Part shown: in pieces, positions 27,301 through 35,977 of the stretch
Layout of the letters: each line of letters starts with the position of its first letter
Position numbering within the stretch: the stretch's first letter is position 1
Assembly (NCBI GenBank): GCA_903813345.2
Contig: CAIIXF020000005.1
Coordinates: forward strand, 682,001-746,000
Length of the DNA: 64,000 nucleotides
DNA from: Owenia fusiformis
Taxonomy: Eukaryota > Annelida > Polychaeta > Sabellida > Oweniidae
Direction: 5' to 3'
The notes under the pieces: generated by a model
The model's database searches: none
The model's input: only the letters and a program-made list of their open reading frames with translations
Told to the model about the DNA's origin: nothing
Made by a program: the position numbers and the translations under genes

Positions 27301-30300
27301 GAAAATATATCACTGTCTACTGCCACTCAGAGGGAATAGGGAAGCTGTTTAATAAGTAAGTGTTTATGTGAAAATATATCACTGTCTACTGCCACTCAGA
27401 GGGAATAGGGAAGCTGTTTAATAAGTAAGTGTTTATGTGAAAATATATCACTGTCTACTGCCACTCAGAGGGAATAGGGAAGCTGTTTAATAAGTAAGTG
27501 TTTATGTGAAAATATATCACTGTTAAGGGGGCCCTGTTAACCTGGTGTATCTTTGGAACTGTCATATTTTAATTGTTCTTCTTATAGTAAGTTATTATCA
27601 TAAAAATGGACCGTGGTGGTGAAGTTGAAATTGTACTAAGTTAAACTATTTCGTATTATAAAAAATTGAAAGCAACACATTTACTCTGAACAATTCCTTT
27701 AAAATCCCAACTCACAGTTCTATTCACAATTTACTTTTAGAGTGGGCTGCTGTTTGATGGTAATCCATATAGCATTCATGCTCAAGTAAAGTTTACTGCA
27801 AAATACTTTCTATGTTTAAGGTTCTGATGCATTACATTATATCAGAGACTATGATTTTGATGTTTTTCAGATTAGACTACTGTGGGATAGCAATACTGAC
27901 AATGGGATCATTCGTGCCCTGGTTATACTACAGTTTCTACTGCAGGTTACAACCTAAGGTTGTCTACCTCGTGTTGATATTTACTCTTGGGACTATATGT
28001 ATTATAGTCTCTCTCTGGGACAAATTCAGTGAGCCTCGCTTCAGAGCACTGAGAGCTGGTACGTCTATGTTCTGTATTTTAAGTTTGGCAGTTTTGTTGC
28101 AGGGTTCTAAAAGCAAATAAACCTCTGTTCTGTATTTGAAGTTTGTTTATTTCCACATCAGGGTGAGCTGGAAGGGGTAGATTTTTATAATTTTTTGTTT
28201 CATAATAAAGTTTGGTGATTAAGTATGGATGGGGTAAAAAAAAACATTAAAAATCCCAAGGGAGATAATGACGGATGTTAAACTACGTTAAATTTGGATA
28301 ATGTATTTATCTGGAACATAAATTGGATTGAAAGATAGAATATTAACTTGATTTAATGTAATCTTGTGAATTATTTAGAAATTGAAAGAGAAATCAAGTT
28401 TTATTTCACAAATATTTATGGCTAGTGGCCTATATTTACATGGTGTAAAAATCTCAATCTAAACAGTCTAATTGATGACGTCTTTATCACAACTACTTTC
28501 AACAGGATTTCAATTTTATTATCGCTGCATTTTTAAATTGTGAAATATCATAGAAGGTGTGTCTGTTATCTGTCAATGAAATTTCTGTGTCAGATTTTAT
28601 CAGATTTATGCGTATTTAATTAAAAATGAATGTCATCACACAAGACTTTTTATTACAAGGTTACACAATGTCTCATGGCTGTTTGTAGTAAACAGCCCTT
28701 ATCTTGAAATGTTAAAAGGTCAAACACGTACTTAATAAGTTAAGCTACTCTTGACACCTCTTGATAAGTTTTTTTATCGCACTTTGAAAAAGTGCTATAT
28801 TGTCGTCGTCTTGTGCTGTTGGGCGGGCATCATAATTAGAAAATATCTTTCTAAATATTAAAAACTTTTTTTTATTAAAATCATAATCACAAAATATCTT
28901 TCTATTAAATAATAAAATTCAAAATAAAAACATTTGTTTTGCACTATAATGCATTTAATCTAAGAGTGTACAAACCATAACTATTTCTACTACAGGAAAC
29001 ACTGATATGTGTAAGTGAAGCACTTTTCAGAGTCCTATGACCCATTGGCTCAACAAGAAATGAACATGTGAAAAAGGAACACTTCCCAAGTGGTGGAACA
29101 CCTTTTAGAGAGTCCAAAGGTTTCCACTTACACAAGTTTTACTGTATCTCAACTATATTCTTCCAGGAGTGTTTATAGCCCTGGGACTCAGTGGTGTCAT
29201 CCCAGCCATGCACTACGTCATCACTGATGGCTTCTGGCACGCTATAAACTTTGCATCTCTAGGCTGGCTAGTGCTCATGGCCATACTCTATATATCTGGC
29301 GCAGTCATCTATGCAGTGAGAATACCTGAGAGAATATGGCCAGGAAAGTTTGACATTTGGGTAAGCATGATTTATGATCAATCTAGGGTGCATTTCCGTA
29401 AGGTTTCAATGAATTTATATTTTCGTTAAGGTATGACGTCATGATTTTCATGGTTGAAACAATGGACTTACTGTGGTTCATAGATATGAATGCTGCTACT
29501 ATGAGTGCAGTGTTCAGTGTATAAGAGGCTCTATTAAGAAACAAAGATTAACAAATCTAAATGGTTGAATGCTACAGGAAAGCATCCCTGAAAAAGTAAT
29601 ACAGATTTACACAGAAGAGCATTGGGTTGCATATCAACATTTCAATCTTAATTTTATTTATTAATTACAATAGTTTGAAAATTTATGACAATGTCGAATT
29701 TGTTTTAATGGCAAACATAAACATGCTTTCATTAGCGATCCACAGGGGGATTCCAGTTGCCAAATTTATGGATGGAATGTTTGTTAATCCAGCTTGATTT
29801 TCAGTTTCAGAGCCACCAGATATTCCATGTATTTGTTGTGGTGGCAGCATTTGTGTGTTACCATGGACTGTCAAATCTACGAGAAAATAGTTTAAAGCAT
29901 GGCTGTGAAAATCCGGCAGAATCTTTCAACGCTTTCTCTTTTGGAGTTGGGAGCGAACTCTAATTATTGAAATTGAACAATGCAGTAAATCCTGCCACCT
30001 ATTGGTATTGATGTCAATCTTGTAGTTTCAGGGCAAAAATAGAATTAACTTATTGATTATTTTCAAAAGTTTTTTGTTATTACGAGCATTGCTGCCTGCA
30101 AAATATATCGTCATAAATCAATCTCATGAATCAATTTCATAAATCTGGCCAAAATACTCTAGTTTCTTTGGTTCTCCAAAAGGTGTCAGGATTTGTTGTG
30201 TTGGAATTTTCTAAACATGTACATGTACATGCTGAAGAATCCACTGAACATTATAAGTTGGAGCAACACTTTGGAATCAAAATGTAAATGCCAACCCCAC

Positions 30301-31345
30301 CCAACCACAATGTTAATAGTTTTCATTGCAATGGGATAGGAGAAGGCAAATAGCTCAATCAGTTTATGTTGGTATTTGATTTTTGATTTTCAAATCGATA
30401 TTTCTGAACAATCAAATACAGGGTGACACAAAAATGAAACTCTATATATATATGGAGTTAGAGACAGTAAAAATTATTTTGTGGTTTGGTGTGGATTGAT
30501 GCTTTGATGCCCTTATGTGGTACAATTTTATAGACAAGTAAACAGTGAAGTGAAGATCTGTTAAAGTTCTAGTATTAGAGTTTGTTCTATTGTTATGATG
30601 AGCGTTAACTTATATGTTATAAAGATATTTATTTATATTCACTGTCCAGGTGACAGCTTTATATCTTGAGTGTGTATATATTGAGTGGGGTGTGCTATTA
30701 ATATTGTATATCTATAGTGTTTAATATATTGAGTATGTATATCTTGAGTATAAATATTTATTGAGTATGTAATATATTTAGTGTTTTGTGCTTTACTCGT
30801 CAAAATATTGTGTCTACATGCTGACATTCAGGAAAATACAGGCTTGTGTCATTTGAAATGTGAGTTAGGTCTACATTACACATCTTCATATAATTTGCAA
30901 TTGAACAGTAAATGGCTTATTGTTAATCATACTGAACTCTGACTTGTGTTATTTCATGACAGTTTGGTATGTTCTATCCATTATATGGTGTTGGTGGCTT
31001 TGGAACTCGTTGAAAGTAGCTTTTGTGTTCTGATGTCACGTGCTTATGTTCATTTTCCTGTTATAGTTGTGGCGTATTTGTGCATGAAGATATCCAACAT
31101 AGGGTTATTTAAGAAAGACGATGGATGAAATCTGAATGCTGATTTCAGATGTGTTGAACACTTTTTTAATTCTAAATGATTTCATTCTTTTTATTAATCA
31201 ATTTTCACCTTTTGCTATTTTGCAGTTCCAAAGCCACCAGATTTTTCACATGTTTGTCATTGCGGCTGCTTTTGTGCACTATCATGGTATCTCTAAGATA
31301 GCAGACTACAGGCTCACCATGGGGGACTGCCTGGCAGAGGAGTAG
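18308..31345 (+). CDS. ADIPOR: Adiponectin receptor (PAQR family), main isoform
   Basis: Coding exons: 18308-18463, 21728-21874, 24450-24717, 26830-27010, 27871-28058, 29167-29360 and 31226-31345, giving 417 residues with all phases matching. The N-terminus (about 115 residues) is acidic and disordered. The conserved core starts near EFVRKIWEEGWNVIHH. It continues through seven membrane segments (GFIAFITVTVYFL, FSAFFAGAILCLGF, GIAILTMGSFVPWLYY and others) and ends with FQSHQIFHMF. The zinc site of human AdipoR1 (His191, Asp208, His337, His341) is present as FHTVYCHS, KLDYCG and FQSHQIFH. Known role: adiponectin-family receptor with ceramidase activity, N-terminus cytosolic. The first exon begins at an acceptor (18212) with 96 bases of 5'UTR, so upstream non-coding exon(s) exist. 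A second possible last exon lies at 29805-29963. Similarity fits ADIPOR1/2 equally. Confidence 0.95.
18764..18972. mobile_element. MITE in ADIPOR intron 1
   Basis: 209 bp foldback with arms of about 55-60 bp. The left arm contains CTCTTAATATTGTAATTGTA and TTTTGGTTGATTT, and the right arm holds their inverse. No ORF. Family not identified. Confidence 0.75.
19868..21493. mobile_element. hAT-like non-autonomous element in ADIPOR intron 1
   Basis: 1,626 bp. The ends are TAGTGGAGCAACG and the inverse-related CGAGTCCCACCACTA, flanked by a perfect 8 bp duplication GTTACCTT (19860-19867 and 21494-21501). An 8 bp duplication with TAGTG-type ends is characteristic of hAT transposons. Sub-terminal sequences are rich in ACTCG motifs on both sides. 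No transposase frame is visible, so it is a non-autonomous or gutted copy. Confidence 0.88.
22552..22910. repeat. Dispersed repeat interrupted by a MITE
   Basis: The two halves (22552-22626 and 22856-22910) match 6985-7150 in order and orientation. The MITE at 22627-22855 sits between them, so the older repeat was in place first. Confidence 0.65.
22627..22855. mobile_element. MITE with about 70 bp inverted repeats, ADIPOR intron 2
   Basis: 229 bp, ends CAATAGAC and GTCTATTG. Long arms include TTTCCGATAAATC, ATCTTTTGATCCATC and TTGGCTAGATTGAT, each present inverted on the other side. The spacer is about 80 bp with no ORF. Confidence 0.88.
22995..23185. repeat. Degenerate tandem repeat of about 26 bp
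   Basis: Seven or so diverged units of the form TTTGATACAAATGTGGGACATA. Intronic minisatellite, old judging by divergence. Confidence 0.8.
23565..23655. repeat. Two-copy direct repeat of about 46 bp
   Basis: The block AATCAAGTTCATTTAATCAT plus following bases to TTCAATAT occurs twice back to back with almost no divergence. It generates the 71-codon open frame at 23503-23718, which is not a gene. Confidence 0.8.
25150..26608. mobile_element. 1.46 kb repeat element in ADIPOR intron 3
   Basis: Begins ATCGCACTTTGAAAAAGTGC, itself a small palindrome, and ends with a diverged inverse (CTTCAAAGTGTGATA). A G/C-rich GGGCGGGCG microsatellite follows the left end. The body consists of repeated modules (CTTGTCATCAAAATTCCAGG, GATGCAAGAGCAGACTA, GCCAAGATCTGATTAGGTT, GTGGCCATTTTGAATTTTT) present three to four times. 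A foldback at 25535-25720 is centred on about 25600. No transposase is seen. A 57-base piece of its left end recurs at 28772. Confidence 0.75.
26966..27523. repeat. 69 bp tandem array of the ADIPOR exon 4 end and splice donor
   Basis: The unit is the last 45 bases of exon 4 plus the first 24 bases of its intron. GTAAGTG donor copies lie at 27011, 27080, 27149, 27218, 27287, 27356, 27425 and 27494, exactly 69 bp apart and nearly identical. The first is the one in the conserved reading frame. In every later copy the reading frame meets the TAA inside AATAAGTAAGTG, so use of a downstream donor would carry a stop. Confidence 0.97.
28772..28828. repeat. 57 bp island identical to the left end of the intron 3 element
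   Basis: Matches 25149-25205 essentially perfectly (TTTTATCGCACTTTG through GCTGTTGGGCGGGC). It then stops abruptly in AT-rich intron. Confidence 0.85.
29805..29963 (+). CDS. ADIPOR: Alternative last coding exon of ADIPOR (exon 7a)
   Basis: Preceded by a good acceptor (TTGATTTTCAG) in phase 0, exactly the phase at which exon 6 ends. It encodes FQSHQIFHVFVVVAAF and a longer tail ending VGSEL, 52 residues against 39 for the exon at 31226. About 18 of the first 25 residues are identical between the two, and the zinc-ligand histidines are kept in both. DNA differences are often at third codon positions, which suggests both have been under protein-level selection. Tail sequences differ completely after SNL/SKI. 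Using this exon would give a 430-residue receptor. It is probably an alternative terminal exon, or a duplicated exon with its own poly(A) site; transcript data are needed to know which is used. Confidence 0.75.
   Translation, partial: FQSHQIFHVFVVVAAFVCYHGLSNLRENSLKHGCENPAESFNAFSFGVGSEL
31226..31345 (+). CDS. ADIPOR: Canonical last coding exon of ADIPOR (exon 7b)
   Basis: Acceptor TTTGCTATTTTGCAG, phase 0. Encodes FQSHQIFHMFVIAAAF, then YRLTMGDCLAEE and a TAG stop. The YRLTMGDC tail recalls the YGLEGGC region at the human AdipoR1 C-terminus, so I treat this as the ancestral exon. Its stop-codon region starts a 70 bp tandem array. Confidence 0.88.
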   Translation, partial: FQSHQIFHMFVIAAAFVHYHGISKIADYRLTMGDCLAEE

Positions 31346-31510
31346 TGTCATACCCATAATGCAACACCTAGCAGATTAGATGATTTTCATGGGGGATTCC
31401 CTGGCAGAGGAGTAGTGTCATACCCATAATGCAACACCTAGCAGATTAGATGATTTTCATGGGGGACTCCCTGGCAGAGGAGTAATGTCATATCCATAAT
31501 GCAACACCAA
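31318..31510. repeat. 70 bp tandem array of the ADIPOR stop-codon region
   Basis: The last bases of the coding exon, the TAG stop and about 40 bp of 3'UTR are repeated at 31318, 31388 and 31458 (CATGGGGGA marks each start). Only the first copy is in the reading frame. The third diverges after about 50 bp. Confidence 0.95.
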
Positions 31511-31924
31511 ATGGATGTGAATCAGCAGACGGATGTAACAAATAATATCACAATTTTGTAAAATTGGTGATTTGTGAATATTTACCCAAAGAATGCTTCA
31601 TGTTTTCAAACATTTTCTGAGATGGAACTTTGAATCATGAACAAATATCTGAACAGTATAAAGCATTGAGAAATATTTATTATATAAAAAGAAGTGTGAT
31701 CCCCAACACATTTTAAAGCTATTTTGTATACAAAAAAGTTATACTATTGAATATATAAAAACTGTAATCAAGTAATTTTAAGTGCAGTAATTCTAAGTGC
31801 TAGGCTGCAATGCAAACATTTCCAAATCAATGAATTATAGGTTCTCAATTAAAAGGCTAAGACTTCCATGGTAATGGTAGTCCTCAACATGCCAATAATA
31901 AAAGGGTAGCTCCAGAATACTGTA

Positions 31925-32350
31925 CACTGTAATTCATTCAGATGTCAGCATGTTATTCATTCTGATGACACCATGATATTCATTCAGATGTCAGCATGTC
32001 ATTCATTTAGATATCATTATGTAATTTATTCAGATGTCAGCATGTTATTCATTCAAATATCAACATGATAGTCATTCAGATTTCAGCATCTTATTCAGAT
32101 GTCAGTATGTAATTCATTCAAAGTCAGTATGTTATTCAATTAAATGTCAGCATGTAATTCATTCAAATTTCAGCATGTTATTCTGATGTCATCATGATAT
32201 TCATTCTGATGTCATCATGATAGGCTATTCATTCTGATGTCAACATGGTATTCATTCAGATGTCAGCGTGTTATTTATTGAAGTGTCAGCATTGTATTTA
32301 TTCAGATGTCAGCATGTTAATCCTTTAGATGTCAGCATGTTATTCAACCT
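31925..32350. repeat. Degenerate CATTCAGATGTCAGCATGTTATT minisatellite-type array
   Basis: About 16-18 diverged units of roughly 23-27 bp built on TTCAGATGTCAGCATG. They lie in the probable 3'UTR or 3' flank of ADIPOR. Confidence 0.85.
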
Positions 32351-32739
32351 ACCTCAGGATACACATGTCCAGTAAAATCTAAATAAACACTTGGGTTGTT
32401 CATATTTGAACTCCATGATGTTTATGTAAGATATTTTAGTATCCATTGATTTACTGTAAGCTTCTTTAAAGCTAAAGAGTTTCACAGTAGTACATCTTTC
32501 AAACCTTTTTACAAATTCAACCTCTGAGGGGTGATAAGTATATTAGAAGAACATTTCAGTGTATTGGATGAAATGCATGAAATTCATGTTGAGCATGAAA
32601 CCAGATTCCATTTCCTATTCCATTTTGCATCTCATTTTTTTCACGTGGTCATAGCAAATTTTATTGAGAGACTTGTAAATTATTGTATGGTTGTATGGTT
32701 CTGCAGAGTTCATTCTATAGAAATGTAAGCAGGGAATAG

Positions 32740-32870
32740 GTGAGGCAAACATAATCACATGAGGCAAACATAATTACATGAGGCAAACATAATCACATGA
32801 GGCAAACATAATTACATGAGGCAAACATAATCACATGAGGCAAACATAATCATGTGAAGCAATCTTATGT
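32740..32870. repeat. Tandem ATGAGGCAAACATAATCAC repeat
   Basis: About seven copies of a 19-20 bp unit, alternating between AATCAC and AATTAC variants. No coding frame. Confidence 0.9.
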
Positions 32871-33404
32871 CATCCATGTAGATAAATACTGGCAATAATT
32901 GGCGTCACTGCATTTGTCTTACAATTGCAGAACATGGATTATATTGCTTGTCAGTCCTCTTATTGTAAATGTTCAGTTTTTACATTGTTCAAAGAACTAA
33001 TCAGAATGGCCTCCTGAGTGTGACCATGTTCAGTCATTGGATTTAGAAATATATCCACTCCAGAATACTTTTCCAATATTTTAAAAACATTAAGTTTGAA
33101 TCGAAAAAAACATAGTTTATGCTATGCACTTCATGCTACATCGCTTGCTTATAAATATTGTGTACAGAATTAGAATTCATGTTGAGCATGAAACCAGTTT
33201 ATAATAATTCTATATTTATTTATACCTATATTTGTGTACAAGGTAGTTCCATTTGAATTAGACTCATTGATTAGCTCAATGTGAATAGTGTCATTGATTA
33301 AAATGCAGTACACGTATAATGTATGTATAAATATAAAGATAACACACTAAAGTGTATTATAGTATATATAACATGTCAATGGATGAAACAAGATGGAATG
33401 AGAT

Positions 33405-33980
33405 GTAAAAAATAAAGTTAAAGCTTGCAGACTCGAGTCTGTCAGTGGTTGATTCTCCAGTTAATAAAATTTTGAGGCAGATCAGATTTAGAATGACGCA
33501 TCAGTTTTGACAGAGCAGTTGGAGATCAAAATAGAGATAAAAGCTTTAAGAAAAGTCAAAAGTGAACCATTCAGACTTTTGGTGTCAGATTTCTGAACGG
33601 CTTGTCAGTAATGATGATGCACAAAAATGATAAACTGGTGCATTGCCTACAATCTGTCGGTTTTCATAAATCTGAGAACAACATATAAACCCACCCTGTG
33701 TAAATGAATATTTTCCATGATCCTTATGAATGTATGAGTACAATAAGTTATCAGTTTCATTGTCTCATTATGAGTACAAAAAGTGTTATTGTATGATAGA
33801 AAAAAGTAGAATTACAGGTTGTCCTGACAATAGTGTTACAGCACTAGGTGCATTTATAATGGCACACCCTGTAATATTATTAGTATGTTTTAATTGAATT
33901 AACCTGGGTTATGTTTCATTTGTTTTATTCATTGCAGGACTATTTATTACAACACGGAAGTTCAAAATAAAGATATAAAA
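33405..33980 (+). promoter_or_regulatory. Candidate ADIPOR polyadenylation region
   Basis: AATAAA motifs occur near 33410 and 33966. A sequence resembling a splice acceptor (TTTATTCATTGCAG) precedes the second one. This would imply a long 3'UTR or an extra non-coding exon. Inference only. Confidence 0.3.
33812..33870. mobile_element. Possible 60 bp mini-element with mariner-type ends
   Basis: ATTACAGGTTGTCC at the left and the inverse-like GGCACACCCTGTAAT at the right. Very short and with mismatches, so tentative. Confidence 0.4.
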
Positions 33981-34029
33981 TGAACATTGACTTTTTTGTT
34001 GTCTTCCCCCCTCCCTTCATTCAACAATA

Positions 34030-34110
34030 TCAACATACATTTTTTTAAGTACATTCCTCAGTTTTGTTTTAAGTACATTCCTCAGTTTTGTTTTAAGTTC
34101 ATTCCTCAGT
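34030..34110. repeat. 22 bp tandem repeat (AAGTACATTCCTCAGTTTTG)
   Basis: Three to four copies in a row. The short open frames across it on both strands are by-products of the repeat. Confidence 0.85.
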
Positions 34111-34568
34111 TGAGATTTGTACTTCATTTTAAAGTGTCTTTTCAAGATGTACAGGGTGTCCCAGATGTCATGAGAATATTTTGAGGGAGATCTAAGGCAC
34201 AGGTAGTTTTTTGTCAAATTTGGAACACTCATTAAACAAACATTGAGGAATAACTGATATCAGTTTCAGCCTCATAGCTATTATATTTTTGATTTTATTA
34301 CCAAATGTTTAACATGTCGCCACAGACCCCGGAGTTGTGGAGAAATACGACGGTTTACATCACATTTTGTTCATTTTACACACCTCAATTGACTGAGCAG
34401 TGTTTTAATTGTACTGAATTAGCTTTTTGGCACATTAGTTATTGATATACACATTTATAGCTTAATTCACCCCTCAAAATAATTCCCCTGGTTGTCTATT
34501 ATCTATACAGCTTCCCAAACCCTTCTTTAGCCATTTCAAAGACTTCCCTGAAATGGCATGACAGAAAG

Positions 34569-34886
34569 AAACATCCTCGTTTGCTAGACAATATGATTTT
34601 GCATATGGACATTGCACCAGTGCATAAGTCACGGGATGTCAATATTGCATTGGATCTACTTTCTATTGAAACTTTATTTACATCACCATACTCACCAGAT
34701 TCTTTCTTTTGGGACCTTAAACGACGATTAGCAGGCCATGTGATTGTAACAGAGGAGGAATTGCGTCATGCCGTTTCAAGGGAGTCTTCAAAAATGGCTA
34801 AAGAAAGATTTGGGAAGGTGTATAAAGAGTGGTTGATAAGGCACCGACAGATAATAGACAACCGGGGGAATTACTTCGAGGAGTGA
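34569..34886 (+). pseudogene. Mariner transposase, C-terminal fragment
   Basis: About 105 codons ending in a stop. HMDIAPVHKS corresponds to the second catalytic Asp motif (HMDNAxxH) of mariner transposases. TSPYSPDSFFWDLKRRL corresponds to the PYSPDLAPxDxxLF motif, with a short deletion that removes the usual third Asp. RHRQIIDNRGNYFEE is the typical family C-terminus. The N-terminal DNA-binding domain and first catalytic Asp are missing. The fragment is therefore dead, and its 3' third is also present as an inverted copy just upstream. Confidence 0.8.
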
Positions 34887-34977
34887 ATTTAGCTATACAT
34901 GTGTATGATATCAATAACTAATGTGCCAAAGAGCTAAACCAATGCAATTAAAACACTAACAAAATGTGACATAAATA

Positions 34978-35810
34978 AGGGTTATGTACTGGGAGGTTTT
35001 GGATATGGGGTTTATCCAGAGGGAGATATGCATATCTACCTGAGGGACCGTAGGGACCGAAGGTAGATGTGCATATCTCACGAGGGATGAACCCAATATC
35101 CAAACCGACCGTACATAACTGCTTTATCCTATACCAAGTAGAGTTTTCTAATTTTCTTTCGATTTTTTCAATTTTTTTCAATTTTTTCAAATTTTAATTT
35201 TTTTCAATTTTTTTTCATATTTTTTCTTTTTTTCAATTTTTTTAAAAAAATTTAAAAAAAAAATTTCGAAGCGGGAAGATATGTTATATTTTTGATTATA
35301 TTGTCAAATGATTAACATGTCGCCACAGACCCTGGAGTTGTCGGAGCATGAATATGACGGTTTATCCTATGCCAAGTAGAGTTTTAGGGAGATAAGTTGG
35401 TAAGATATATCCCGTATTGAGGTTTCCATATCCTGAACCTCCATATCTCCCGCCATATCTCCCGCTCCAGCGCATATCTTCCCGCTTCGAAATTTTTTTT
35501 TTTAATTTTTTTAAAAAAATTGAAAAAAAGAAAAAATATGAAAAAAAATTGAAAAAAATTAAAATTTGAAAAAATTGAAAAAATTGAAAAAAATTAGAAA
35601 AATGTGAAAAAAATTGAAAAAATCGAAAGAAAATTAGAAAACTCTACTTGGTATAGGATAAAGCAGTTATGTACGGTCGGTTTGGATATTGGGTTCATCC
35701 CTCGTGAGATATGCACATCTACCTTCGGTCCCTACGGTCCCTCAGGTAGATATGCATATCTCCCTCTGGATAAACCCCATATCCAAAACCTCCCAGTACA
35801 TAACCCTTAT
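34978..35810. repeat. Large palindrome with arms of over 300 bp
   Basis: Left arm 34978-35282 and right arm 35453-35810 are near-perfect inverse copies. Each has a unique half (ATGTACTGGGAGGTTTTGG, GAGGGAGATATGCATATC) and an A/T-rich half of (T)nCAATT units. The same peptide is therefore open on opposite strands at 34948-35190 and 35604-35870, which is an artefact of the palindrome and not a gene. Confidence 0.92.
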
Positions 35811-35977
35811 ATATTCATGCTCCGACAACTCCAGGGTCTGTGGCGACATGTTAATCATTTGACAATATAATCAAAAATATAACAGCTATAAGGCCGAAAT
35901 TGATGTCAGTTATTCCTCAATGTTTGTTTAATGAGTGTTTTAAATTTTACACGGGTCTAGCATTGACATAGACTTAA

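Larger units (their letters stand above)
34152..35945 (+). mobile_element. Mariner-type element rearranged into nested palindromes
   Basis: The left end CAGGGTGTCCCAG follows TA, as in mariner elements. Segment A (about 34200-34345, with TTAACATGTCGCCACAGACC) recurs directly at 35284-35366 and inverted at 35815-35945. A transposase tail lies at 34569-34886. Its last part and 3' flank (34760-34970) are present inverted at 34345-34560. A further palindrome has arms at 34978-35282 and 35453-35810. The right terminal end equivalent to the left one is not recognised. Confidence 0.8.

Noticed and set aside
34948-35870. Identical 60-residue peptide open on both strands
   Set aside because: It is encoded by both arms of a palindrome, with no homology or start context.
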